Assembly (NCBI GenBank): GCA_016929795.1
Contig: JAFGIA010000393.1
Location: 1 to 27,274 of the forward strand
Source: Anaerolineae bacterium
GTDB lineage: Bacteria > Chloroflexota > Anaerolineae > JAAYZQ01
Direction: 5' to 3'
DNA: 27,274 nt
Of the stretch, positions 19,727-27,274 are shown piece by piece. A program made the translations under genes and the position numbers. A model generated the notes under the pieces. That model did no database searches, was not told the origin of the DNA, and saw nothing but the letters and a program-made list of their open reading frames with translations. The stretch's first letter is position 1; each line of letters starts with the position of its first letter.

Positions 19727-22204
19727 TCAGCAACCGTGGACGACCAACTCGGTCCAGGCGGCGGTGCTGAACAGGGCGGAACGTGTGTCGGCGCTGTAGG
19801 TGACGTCCACGGGCTGGCCGTCGACCAAGACACTATCCGGCCCCTTGGGCAGGCCATGGACGGCAACCTGGTAGTGCGCATAGCCGGGATTGTAGGGTCC
19901 GTCCACCTCGCGGCGAACGACCAGGTTTCCGTCGCCGACGCGCGAGACAAAGCGGATCACGCGGCGCTCGCCGCGGCGGTAGGCCCTGCTATGGCCATCA
20001 TCCTCATAGAGCCAGCTCTCGCCGTCGCCAGGGTAGATGTGCAGAGTAAGGACGCCGGGCGGCCACTCGCCGGTGTGCTGCACCACCGGCGCCATGGGCA
20101 GCACGGTGCCAGAGCGCACGTAGAGGGGCAGGCGCTCGAGGGGCGCGTCGGCCTCGAGCGACCCGCTGGCGCGCACGCCGGTCCAAAAGTCGTACCACTC
20201 GCCGCCAGGCAGGTAGACACGCCGCCACGTCCGCCCCGCGCCGAGCACCGGCGCCACCAGGAGCGCGTCGCCGAACAGGTACTCGTCGGCGAGGCTGTAA
20301 GTGCGCCGATCGCCGGGGAAGGCCAGCGACAGAGGGCGCATCATCGGCAGGCCGGTTTCGGCTGCCTGCCACGCGGCAGTATAGATGTAGGGCAGCAGCT
20401 CGTAGCGGAACTCGATCCAGCGGCGGCAGATCGACTCCCACGGCTCGCCAAAGGCCCACGGCTCCTGGCGATCGGTGCCGAGGGCGGCATGATTGCGAAA
20501 GAAGGGAGTGAGGGCGCCGAGCTGCGTCCAGCGCGCCAGCAGTTCACCGCTGCAGTCCCCGGCAAAGCCGCCGGCGTCGGGGCCGCAGAAGGGCACGCCG
20601 CTCAGCCCCAGGTTGAGGCAGACGCTGATGCCAAGGCGCATGTGCTCCCACGTCGCATAGTTATCGCCCGTCCACACCAGGGCGTCGCGTTGTAGCCCGG
20701 CATAGCCCGCGCGGCTGATGACCGGCACGCGCTCGTCGGGCAGCAAGCGGCGCACGCCCTCGGCACTGGCACGCGCCATGAGCAGGCCATAGACGTTGTG
20801 CACCTCGCCGTGGCGCGCCCCCCGCCCCTCATAGTCGTGGCACACGGCGTCGGGCATCGTCCCGCCAAAGATGGCCGGCTCGTTCATGTCATTCCAGAAC
20901 CCGGCGACGCCTGCCTGGAGGAGCGAGTCGTAGAGGCCACCCCACCAGTCACGCACCTCGGGCTTGGTGAAATCGGGGAAATAGCAATCGCCGGGCCACA
21001 CGGGACCGTGGAAGAGTGCCCCGTCGGGCAGGCGGCAAAAGGCGTCGCGCGCCAGCCCATCGTCGTGCACGTGGTAGCCGGGATCGGTCTTGACGCCAGG
21101 GTCGAGGATGGTGACGATGCGAAAACCCTGCTCGCGCAGATCGGCGATCATGCCGGGCGGATCGGGAAAGCGGTCGCGGTCCCAGGTAAAGACGCGGTAG
21201 CCATCCATGTAGTGGATGTCGAGGTGGATGACGTCGCACGGAATGTGGCGGGCGCGGAACTGTGCGGCGAGGGCGCGCACCTCGGCCTCAGGGTAATAGC
21301 TCCAGCGGCTCTGGTGGTAGCCAAGCGCCCAGAGAGGAGGCAGGGGCATGCGCCCCGTGAGATGCGTGTAGCGCGCGAGCACGTCAGCGATGCCAGGGCC
21401 GGCGAGAACGTACAAACAGAGTTCGCCCGTCTCGACTTCGTAGTGAAGGGTATCGTGGTGCGCCTGGCCCAGGTCGATGCGCGCACGGCCCGGGTTGTCG
21501 AAAAAGAGGCCGTAGGCCAATCCGTCGCGCAGGCCCACGAGCATCGGGATCGAGAGGTGGATCGGGTCGTCACCCGGCTCGTACGTTTCAGGGTCCCTGT
21601 TCCAGAGGGAGAGCGACCGGCCGCGCAGGTTCAGGTCGAAAGCGCGCTCGCCCAGGCCGTACACCGCCTCGGCCTCGGCCAGGCGGCGGGTGGCATAGGC
21701 ACCGTGACCACGAAAGCCGAGGCCGTGGATATCTTCCGCAAGAGGCTGCCCCCCGGCGTCGTAGAAGGAAAGGCGGCAGGGAGTGCACTGCACGCGGCAG
21801 GTGGTGGCACCGCCGTGCACAATCACCTCGTCGTCAGTCTTTTCGACGAGGAGGCGATCGTGCCGCCCGGCGTCCGGCCATTCCGTACCGGGATCGAGGG
21901 CATATGAGAAAGGCTCGTCCTCGAAAGGGGGCGCGTCCAGGCGGCGGAGGCGCACACGCCACACTGCGGGCGCCAGCGCCTCCAGGCGCAGCAGGCCGCC
22001 GCTGCACTCCAGGTCGACGCGCCTGCCGTCCGCATCCCACGTAACGACAGAGCCAAGGGGCTCGTAGGGGCCTGCGTTCTGGCTCGTGCCATAGCGCGCT
22101 GCGATCCAGCGCGCGCGCAGTGGATAGGTGAGACGTCCGAGCACCCCCCCCGGGCTGAGCGATCGTGCTAGCTCGAACAACTGGTTGAGTGAAATGGAAG
22201 CCAC
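19727..22204 (-). CDS. Glycoside hydrolase family 31 alpha-glucosidase
   Basis: An 825-residue GH31 enzyme. An N-terminal beta-sandwich (about 1-230, with EAVYGLGERAFDLNLRG) precedes the TIM barrel. It includes DVIHLDIHYMDGYRVFTWD, the nucleophile Asp expected at D439 in GFWNDMNEPAIF, and the acid/base Asp expected at D514 in WTGDNYATWEHM. FCGPDAGGF, then LPMMRPL and DEYLFGDALLVAPV, complete the family pattern before the C-terminal sheets. It should hydrolyse alpha-glucosidic (or alpha-xylosidic) bonds. No signal peptide is visible, so it is cytoplasmic. The GTG at 22204 has AAGGAGGGAGA just upstream; earlier in-frame codons lie inside the preceding gene. With the GH38 enzyme it indicates use of alpha-linked oligosaccharides. 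Confidence 0.93.
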   Translation of the reverse strand: MASISLNQLFELARSLSPGGVLGRLTYPLRARWIAARYGTSQNAGPYEPLGSVVTWDADGRRVDLECSGGLLRLEALAPAVWRVRLRRLDAPPFEDEPFSYALDPGTEWPDAGRHDRLLVEKTDDEVIVHGGATTCRVQCTPCRLSFYDAGGQPLAEDIHGLGFRGHGAYATRRLAEAEAVYGLGERAFDLNLRGRSLSLWNRDPETYEPGDDPIHLSIPMLVGLRDGLAYGLFFDNPGRARIDLGQAHHDTLHYEVETGELCLYVLAGPGIADVLARYTHLTGRMPLPPLWALGYHQSRWSYYPEAEVRALAAQFRARHIPCDVIHLDIHYMDGYRVFTWDRDRFPDPPGMIADLREQGFRIVTILDPGVKTDPGYHVHDDGLARDAFCRLPDGALFHGPVWPGDCYFPDFTKPEVRDWWGGLYDSLLQAGVAGFWNDMNEPAIFGGTMPDAVCHDYEGRGARHGEVHNVYGLLMARASAEGVRRLLPDERVPVISRAGYAGLQRDALVWTGDNYATWEHMRLGISVCLNLGLSGVPFCGPDAGGFAGDCSGELLARWTQLGALTPFFRNHAALGTDRQEPWAFGEPWESICRRWIEFRYELLPYIYTAAWQAAETGLPMMRPLSLAFPGDRRTYSLADEYLFGDALLVAPVLGAGRTWRRVYLPGGEWYDFWTGVRASGSLEADAPLERLPLYVRSGTVLPMAPVVQHTGEWPPGVLTLHIYPGDGESWLYEDDGHSRAYRRGERRVIRFVSRVGDGNLVVRREVDGPYNPGYAHYQVAVHGLPKGPDSVLVDGQPVDVTYSADTRSALFSTAAWTELVVHGC

Positions 22205-22220
22205 TCTCCCTCCTTGTGCG

Positions 22221-23453
22221 CTACTCTCCTGGGGGCGATGCCTGCCCCCCGATCGCGTCGATGCAGCGCTTGATCTGCCCGATGTGCTCGGCGGTGTGAT
22301 CAGGCCCCAGGAGCACGAACTGGGCGATGCGCCGGAAGCGTGCCTTGTGCGCCACCGTGACATCGGGCAGGCGGCGCACCAGCTCGACAGTCTCGCGCTC
22401 ATCGGTCAGGAACCGGTCGAGCAGGGCGTCGAGCGCCGGTGTGATGACCAGGATCGATTCGAGCCTGCCGGGGACCTGGTCGGGATAGACCGCGCCGGCA
22501 TCGAACCAGCCATTGATCGCCAGGTCGACCAGCGTGGCGTGGAGACCTCGCTCGCCGTCCGACAGGTGGGCGAGGACCTGCTTGGTCGACCACTCGCCCT
22601 CGGCGGGGCACTGCGCCGCCTGCTCTTCGCTCAGGCCATGGACGGCAGCCCGCAGCTCGGCGTCCACCTCGGCGTGGCGTGCGGCGAGGCGGTCGGCGAG
22701 ATCGGTCGGGTTGTCGGGTAGATCGGGCTGCGGGCGCTGCGCCAGGGTGACCTCTACAGGCTTGCGCTCCTGGCCGCGCACCAGGTCGACGGTGACGACA
22801 TCGCCAGCCTGGTGGCGGCGCAGCGCCGCGCCCAGATCCACAAAGGTGGGGGTCTCGGCGCCGTCGAGGGCGACGATCACGTCGCCATTCTTGAGGCCGG
22901 CGGCCGCGGCGCCGCCGCCCTCCACGGTCCCGGTGATATAAATGCCATACTCGGCGGCAATCCCCTCTCGCTCGGCGCGCTCCGGGGTGAGATGATCGAG
23001 AGTGATGCCGAGGAAGGGCTGGCGCGCGATGCGCAGATCGATGCCGGTCTCGATCACCGATTTCAGGTTTTCCACCCCCGGCCCCCACCCCGCGTCCGAC
23101 TCGGTGCGCACCCGGTCCCACGCCTCACCCTCTCCAAAGCCGGCGTGGGTGATGGTGACGCGTTGGCCCCCTTCCGCAGGCTCGACGGTGAACTCGACGC
23201 GCGTCTCTCCCGGCTCGCCGCTGCCCAGCCAGGTGATGGCGGCGCGGTGGGGCGGATCGAGCTCGACGAACTTGCCCTCGGCGCGATAGCCCGAGTTCCA
23301 GCGCACCTCGTAGCGGCCGCCTGGGCGCACCTCGGTCCGTGCTTCGTCACTGCACCACTCGCGCAGCTCGCTGGCCGACGTCAGTGCCTCAAAGGCCATC
23401 TCGGGTGTCGTGCCGACCACGACACTGTGTATCACTCGACTCTCTTTAGACAT
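22221..23453 (-). CDS. SRPBCC (AHSA1-type) - PDZ - DinB three-domain protein
   Basis: A 410-residue multi-domain protein. Residues about 5-140 are an SRPBCC/AHSA1-type domain (VVVGTTPEMAFEALTSASELREW, then WDRVRTESDAGWGPGVENLKSVIE). Residues about 145-237 are a PDZ domain (FLGITLDH; YITGTVEGGGAAAAGLKNGDVIVALDG; VTVDLVRGQERKPVEVTL). Residues about 250-405 are a DinB-like four-helix domain (QCPAEGEWSTKQVLAHLSDGE, LLGPDHTAEHIGQIK) with His residues suited to a metal site. The ATG at 23453 has AAGGAGG 7-8 bases before it. I know of no role for this combination; PDZ could bind peptides while DinB acts as a metal-dependent transferase. The gene ends 16 bases before GH31, suggesting one transcript. 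Confidence 0.85.
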   Translation of the reverse strand: MSKESRVIHSVVVGTTPEMAFEALTSASELREWCSDEARTEVRPGGRYEVRWNSGYRAEGKFVELDPPHRAAITWLGSGEPGETRVEFTVEPAEGGQRVTITHAGFGEGEAWDRVRTESDAGWGPGVENLKSVIETGIDLRIARQPFLGITLDHLTPERAEREGIAAEYGIYITGTVEGGGAAAAGLKNGDVIVALDGAETPTFVDLGAALRRHQAGDVVTVDLVRGQERKPVEVTLAQRPQPDLPDNPTDLADRLAARHAEVDAELRAAVHGLSEEQAAQCPAEGEWSTKQVLAHLSDGERGLHATLVDLAINGWFDAGAVYPDQVPGRLESILVITPALDALLDRFLTDERETVELVRRLPDVTVAHKARFRRIAQFVLLGPDHTAEHIGQIKRCIDAIGGQASPPGE

Positions 23454-23521
23454 GTCTGAACCTCCTTACGGCTCGGTTTTATTCTGGCTACCACGCCTGT
23501 GCCTGGCTGCACGACGGGTGC

Positions 23522-25513
23522 CTAAAATCCCAACAAGAGATCCCAATAGGCAAGAAAAGGATAGAAGGCGGCAAGGCCAACCCACACCAGGGTGTAGGCA
23601 ACACGCCAGGCAGCCGGCCCGTAGCGCCGGCGCCACGCAACGGCCAGCAGCAGGGCGAGGATGAGCGTGATCAGCCCACTGATGACGGGAATGGCGAGCA
23701 CGGCGATGGCCCAGGACGGCAGGCCAAAGATCAGGATGCTCCAGTCGCCAAACATGGCGCCGAGGAGGGCGGCGGCAAGCCCTGCCAGGAAGACCAGGTT
23801 GAGGCTGGCGGCAAGCCCCAACAGCCCGTGAAACCATCCATCGCCCGGCGGCACACTGCCGGGCCAGATCCGAAACAGGCGCAGCAGCGCGCGCAGCGCG
23901 ACGTACCCCAGGATCAGGACCAGGCCGCCAACAAAGGCGAGCAGCGGCACCAGCAGCCGGCTTGCGCCCGAGTCGAACGCGATCAGGATGCGATAGCTGG
24001 CCGAGGTGAGGTAGAGGTCGCGCGCCGTGACGAAATCGGGCGGGCCCATGAGCGGCAGGCAGGCGGCGAGCGGTCGGCTGGTGGGATCTGTCAAAAAGCT
24101 GCGGGCAATCTCTGCCGGGCAATCGGCCAGGGTGACCCCGTGGCCCAGGCCTGGAAATTCGAAATAGTAGCTGTTGGGCAGTGTCTCGGCCGTGGACCGG
24201 CCGTAGGCCGGCGGCGTGATCGGGTCATAGTCCCCCTCGAGAATGAGGACGGGTACGTCGCTGTATACCGGCTCGGCCTCGATGGGATCGGGGATGCCGG
24301 CGCCCCACAGATCGCAAATCTCGAGCGTACTGGTGAGCTCGAACGCGCGCATGGGCGGTGGAACGCCCTGTGCCGCGGCCCTGATCTCTTCTGGCGTGTT
24401 AAAGGGCGCCTCCTCGTGGCAAGTGACGGAAAAACTCATGCCTTCGCTGCCCCGGAGATAGGTGGAGAGCGTAAAGTGGGTGAGGGGGGCGAGGACCTCC
24501 TCGTCCCCGGAGGCGAGCTGATCGATGACCAGGGGCAGATAGGGAATGAGATCCGCATCGTAGAAGGCAAGAAAGAGCACCCCCACCAGGTCGTCACCGT
24601 CGACGGGAAGCACCAGCATCTCGCCCGTATCGGGATGGGGCACGCGCACCTCGAATGGCCGCTCGTTGGCCCGTGCCCACACGTCGTAAAACGCTGCTTC
24701 CAGATCGGGAAAGGCAGTGCGGCACGCGGCGTCGGCCTGGCAGTCGGCCAAGAGCTTGGTCACGACGCGCTCTGTGTTGGGGGTGATCTGCGCCAGCCCA
24801 TCGACTTGTGGGGGATAGACCGAGTCGAGAATGACGCTGCGGATGCCGGTGGGGACCTCGCGCAGCACCGTAAGCGCCAGGCGCGTGCCGTACGAGATGC
24901 CGTAGAGATTCCACGTCTGGTAGCCCAGCATCCGGCGCAGCTCGTCCAGGTCCGCGGCGCTGGCCACGCTGTTGTAGGCAGCCAGATCGATCCCGCCCGC
25001 GGCGAGCCGTTCGCGGCAGCGCGCTGCCGCGGCCACTTCGGCCGCGGCCACCTCGTCGTCGTCGAGCCCGGCGACCCAGGTCTCGACATACACCTCTTTC
25101 AGCTCGGGACAGTCGAGCTCGGGCTCGGCGTACCGGGTGCCGCGCTGCTCGAACAGGATCAGGTCGCGCTCCGCGCGCAGCGGGGAAGTGAGCCAGGTAT
25201 CGAGCCCTTCGAGCGCACTGCCACCCGGCCCCCCTTCCAGGTAGACGACGGGGTCGGGCGCGGGCGCCGGGCTCTCGGCAGGCAGGATGGCCACGGCCAG
25301 GCGGATCGTGCCTTCCCCGGGATCGTCCCGATCCTCCCATACGACCAGGTAGCCGCACCGCACCCCATCCGGCGCGGGTACGGGACAGGGTGCAGGCTCG
25401 AAGCGGGGCACGTCGCCGGCAGCAGTCGCCTGCACCTGCACGCTACCGGCGAGGGCAAGCACCAGGAGCGCAAGCACCAAGCCCGAGATCGCGATGCGTA
25501 TCTTGGCCGTCAT
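23522..25513 (-). CDS. Secreted S33-type alpha/beta hydrolase with C-terminal membrane domain
   Basis: A 663-residue protein. Residues 1-30 form a signal peptide or anchor (KIRIAISGLVLALLVLALAGS). Residues about 35-480 are an alpha/beta hydrolase of the tripeptidyl aminopeptidase/proline iminopeptidase type: YLEGGPGGSA, ILFEQRGTRY, the nucleophile S207 in GISYGTRLAL, D430 in LEGDYDPITPP and H458 in GLGHGV. All three catalytic residues are visible. Residues about 500-663 contain four or five transmembrane helices (LLVPLLAFVGGLVLILGYVAL and later), which ordinary S33 enzymes lack. The catalytic domain probably faces outside the membrane and acts on peptides or esters. The ATG at 25513 overlaps the preceding stop (ATGA). 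Confidence 0.88.
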   Translation of the reverse strand: MTAKIRIAISGLVLALLVLALAGSVQVQATAAGDVPRFEPAPCPVPAPDGVRCGYLVVWEDRDDPGEGTIRLAVAILPAESPAPAPDPVVYLEGGPGGSALEGLDTWLTSPLRAERDLILFEQRGTRYAEPELDCPELKEVYVETWVAGLDDDEVAAAEVAAAARCRERLAAGGIDLAAYNSVASAADLDELRRMLGYQTWNLYGISYGTRLALTVLREVPTGIRSVILDSVYPPQVDGLAQITPNTERVVTKLLADCQADAACRTAFPDLEAAFYDVWARANERPFEVRVPHPDTGEMLVLPVDGDDLVGVLFLAFYDADLIPYLPLVIDQLASGDEEVLAPLTHFTLSTYLRGSEGMSFSVTCHEEAPFNTPEEIRAAAQGVPPPMRAFELTSTLEICDLWGAGIPDPIEAEPVYSDVPVLILEGDYDPITPPAYGRSTAETLPNSYYFEFPGLGHGVTLADCPAEIARSFLTDPTSRPLAACLPLMGPPDFVTARDLYLTSASYRILIAFDSGASRLLVPLLAFVGGLVLILGYVALRALLRLFRIWPGSVPPGDGWFHGLLGLAASLNLVFLAGLAAALLGAMFGDWSILIFGLPSWAIAVLAIPVISGLITLILALLLAVAWRRRYGPAAWRVAYTLVWVGLAAFYPFLAYWDLLLGF

Positions 25514-25968
25514 CCGCCAACCCCCTCGTTCCGCAAGGGCCAGGCTTTGAAGGCGAGCCAATGCGCCAGATAAAGGGCACCCCCCCCGAGTACCCAGCCA
25601 GCAACAGTGAGCGCGGTTGCGACAGCAGCGGAGCCAGATGATTCGGGATCTGGCAGGAACTCAAGAATAAGGGATGTAAACAGGCCAAGCAAGAGGCCCA
25701 TGACAAGCCAGTGGAGGGTCGCCTGCGGGCACAAGTAGATACCGTCGAGACGATAGATGATGAGTGCCACGGGCAGAGTGAGAATGAGAGACACGATGAA
25801 CACGCCTCCACACACCATCGCAACGGCTTGCCACGTGTGTTCGAACGCCACGCTCCCGCGCACGACGATGGACGACGTCAAAAAGACAGAAAACACGGCA
25901 ACCTGGACAATGATTGCCATCACGACGGCACTTTTGAAGCTTTTACCGGGCACGCGACGGTCCTCCAT
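25510..25968 (-). CDS. Hypothetical four-helix membrane protein
   Basis: A 152-residue protein with four predicted transmembrane helices: AVVMAIIVQVAVFSVFLTSSIVV, AVAMVCGGVFIVSLILTLPVALI, LHWLVMGLLLGLFTSLILEFL and AATALTVAGWVLGGGALYLAHW (approximate). Short charged ends (MEDRRVPGKSFK; FKAWPLRNEG) flank the helices. I do not recognise a family. The ATG at 25968 has only a weak binding site. Its stop overlaps the hydrolase start by 4 bases, so the two proteins are likely made together and may act together in the membrane. It lies 17 bases after the roadblock gene. Confidence 0.75.
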   Translation of the reverse strand: MEDRRVPGKSFKSAVVMAIIVQVAVFSVFLTSSIVVRGSVAFEHTWQAVAMVCGGVFIVSLILTLPVALIIYRLDGIYLCPQATLHWLVMGLLLGLFTSLILEFLPDPESSGSAAVATALTVAGWVLGGGALYLAHWLAFKAWPLRNEGVGG

Positions 25969-25985
25969 CGTATCACCAGACCCTG

Positions 25986-26423
25986 CTAGACCGGGATGGC
26001 GGCGATGCCGAGCAGCCGCAGCAGCGGTACGGCCGACAAGCGCACACCCTCGAACACCGCGTCGAGCGAGTGAGCACGGGGCAGCCCGAGGGAGAGCAGG
26101 TGCCTATCGTCCAGGGCGATCATCAGTGTGGCGCCCTCGACCCCGGCGATGAGGGTGTAGCCCAGCGCGCCGGTCGACAGCTCGCGCGAGATGCGCTCGC
26201 CGAGCGACGACATGGCGGCGCTCATCGCAGAGATGCGGTCACGGCCGATGCTGCCTTGCGACGGGAAGCAGCCGCGCACCATGCCGTCCGCGGTCACCAG
26301 CGCGGCCCACGCGGCGCCCACCGGCTCCAGGCACAGGCGGGCCAGGGCGCGCTCCAGATCGGCAGGGGGGATGTCGCGCGCCGCCGGAGCCGGTGTCCTG
26401 CCACCCACGAGTTTACGCAACAT
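25986..26423 (-). CDS. Roadblock/LC7-domain protein
   Basis: A 145-residue protein whose residues about 25-145 fit the roadblock/LC7 fold. It has LCLEPVGAAWAALVTADGMVRGCF at the start of the domain (written up to 24 in sequence, key residues A-LVT-DG), then AMSAAMSSLGERIS, GALGYTLIAGVEGATLMIAL and a C-terminal helix. Bacterial members commonly regulate MglA-like small GTPases or act as scaffolds, but no GTPase gene is in the window. The ATG at 26423 follows GGAGGA by 7 bases and overlaps the upstream gene by 11 bases. The N-terminal 20 residues are basic and Pro/Ala-rich. Confidence 0.75.
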   Translation of the reverse strand: MLRKLVGGRTPAPAARDIPPADLERALARLCLEPVGAAWAALVTADGMVRGCFPSQGSIGRDRISAMSAAMSSLGERISRELSTGALGYTLIAGVEGATLMIALDDRHLLSLGLPRAHSLDAVFEGVRLSAVPLLRLLGIAAIPV

Positions 26424-27111
26424 GCTCTTGTCCTCCTCTTACATCAACGCCCGGTGGCGCGTCGAGCAACAGGTCGGCCCACACGCGCCGCAGCGCGGCG
26501 GGGTCATCAAACGCCAGGTAGATCGTGCGCTCTGTCTCCTCGTCGGGTGTGTAGACGATTTGGAGTGCCAAACCCGGCTTGTGCCCGGCATGTAGATGGC
26601 CAATGCACATCTGGCGGATCATGCCGGGCATGAAAAAGATATACCACCAGCCGATCTGATAGGCAGGCCACCGGCCCAGCAGCAAAAAACGAGAGCGGTA
26701 GAGGCGGGCGAGGACAATGTGCTCGCGCGTCCCTACCGTCTCGAAATCGGCCTCCAGGTCGACCAGGTATCCATTGAGGCCTTCGACCGTGAACCAGCCA
26801 GTGGCACGTGCCGGCACCAGCTCTTCTGTGTGCAGTGGCGGGAGCGGCTCGCCGTCGAGCCGCGCCGCCGGGTCGGACAATGGCTCAAAGTGGACGTAGC
26901 GGCAGCGCTGCGCCCACACAAGCCAGGCGATGAATGCGACCCAGAGCGCGCCGAATGCGACACCTGGCCCAACGTTGGGCCACCAGCGGAGGAGCGCCCA
27001 GAACACGCCGACGAGCAACAGGGTCCCGAGCCAGCGCGCCAGCGACCAACTGAAAAACAGGTGGCGGCGCAAGCGATATGCCCACCGAAGAAAGGAGCCC
27101 CTCACGCTCAA
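26413..27111 (-). CDS. Hypothetical two-TM membrane protein
   Basis: A protein of about 232 residues that I cannot assign. Two N-terminal transmembrane helices (WLGTLLLVGVFWALLRWW and GALWVAFIAWLVWAQ) precede a soluble part of about 150 residues with beta-rich stretches (TGWFTVEGLNGYLVDLEADF, HIVLARLYRSRFLLLGRW) and a C-terminal TIYLAFDDPAALRRVWADLL. The tail resembles a PH-like or TPR-free globular domain only vaguely. The start is uncertain: TTG 27111 sits 11 bases after GAGGA, GTG 27105 is the alternative, and the longer reading to 27177 would begin inside the promoter. First gene of the minus-strand run, overlapping the roadblock gene by 11 bases. Confidence 0.65.
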   Translation of the reverse strand: MSVRGSFLRWAYRLRRHLFFSWSLARWLGTLLLVGVFWALLRWWPNVGPGVAFGALWVAFIAWLVWAQRCRYVHFEPLSDPAARLDGEPLPPLHTEELVPARATGWFTVEGLNGYLVDLEADFETVGTREHIVLARLYRSRFLLLGRWPAYQIGWWYIFFMPGMIRQMCIGHLHAGHKPGLALQIVYTPDEETERTIYLAFDDPAALRRVWADLLLDAPPGVDVRGGQEHVA

Positions 27112-27148
27112 AGCAGTTGCCGTCCTCGTGAAATGGCGTTCTGGCTGG

Positions 27149-27177
27149 ATTATATCATGTCTTGCAGTCCATGACAA
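27149..27177 (-). promoter_or_regulatory. Promoter of the minus-strand gene cluster
   Basis: TTGTCA (27177-27172) and a perfect TATAAT (27154-27149) are 17 bases apart on the minus strand. Transcription should begin near 27142, about 30 bases before the chosen start codon. It may drive several of the closely spaced genes down to 18861. Confidence 0.75.
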
Positions 27178-27195
27178 AGCGTGGGGAGGGAACCG

Positions 27196-27274
27196 TTACG
27201 GATTAGGGACATCCACGTCCTCCGATGTGACCGGCCACACCAGGCTGTAGCCGCGACACAACCAGGTCAGGGGC
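27196..27274 (-). CDS. Possible 3' end of an upstream gene
   Basis: At the window edge one minus-strand frame reads 25 codons and stops at TAA (27198-27196), ending GYSLVWPVTSEDVDVPNP. Its third positions are mostly G or C (19 of 25), better than the neighbouring open frame. Too short to identify, and could be non-coding. Confidence 0.3.
   Translation of the reverse strand, partial: PLTWLCRGYSLVWPVTSEDVDVPNP

Noticed and set aside
23828..25573. A 581-codon plus-strand open frame opposite the S33-type hydrolase
   Set aside because: Composition is typical of an antisense shadow (Gln/Arg/His-rich), while the minus strand encodes a triad-bearing hydrolase.

Overview
The window is high-GC, densely packed bacterial DNA from what looks like a chromosome. 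GC-rich third positions, many GTG/TTG starts, ATGA/GTGA overlaps and the gene content (shikimate kinase-dehydroquinate synthase fusion, roadblock/LC7 protein, OadG-like protein beside a carboxyltransferase) suggest a Chloroflexota-like organism (Anaerolineae or relatives). That assignment is inference only; no rRNA or marker gene is present. No tRNA, rRNA, CRISPR array, phage gene or transposase was seen.

Layout. (1) 2-658 (+): the 3' end of nuoN, closed by a strong intrinsic terminator, then a small membrane protein gene. (2) 4002-1003 (-): a carboxylase/decarboxylase cluster of carboxyltransferase, Nudix hydrolase, OadG-like subunit and biotin carrier, driven by a sigma70-type promoter at 4061-4033. 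(3) 4220-12609 (+): an aromatic amino acid operon, aroH-aroF-tyrA-aroA-aroE-(S4 protein)-aroC-aroKB-aroQ. It encodes all seven steps from DAHP to chorismate plus chorismate mutase and prephenate dehydrogenase. A consensus promoter precedes a 44-residue leader ORF with two Trp codons and a Tyr-Tyr-Tyr-Ser-Tyr run, then mutually exclusive hairpins ending in a terminator just before aroH; this looks like ribosome-mediated attenuation. (4) 12739-15519 (+): a GH38 alpha-mannosidase with its own promoter. (5) 17116-15496 (-): a two-domain GNAT protein, apparently leaderless, and a TVP38/DedA-type membrane protein. (6) 17269-18813 (+): a membrane-anchored spermidine-synthase-like protein, divergent from the GNAT gene. 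(7) 27111-18861 (-): a long run of same-strand genes: two-TM protein, roadblock/LC7 protein, four-TM protein, secreted S33-type alpha/beta hydrolase with a membrane tail, SRPBCC-PDZ-DinB fusion, GH31 alpha-glucosidase, PaaI-type thioesterase, and a C_GCAxxG_C_C redox protein. The last has an in-frame TGA exactly where the family's first conserved cysteine should be, followed by a plausible bacterial SECIS hairpin, so it is a candidate selenoprotein.

The most notable points are the attenuator, the candidate selenoprotein, the orphan tyrosyl-tRNA-synthetase-like S4 domain inside the aro operon, and a set of short repeats (core CCAACCTTCC and relatives). These repeats occur both as hairpins in 5' leaders and as in-frame, low-complexity insertions in aroA, aroKB and aroQ.
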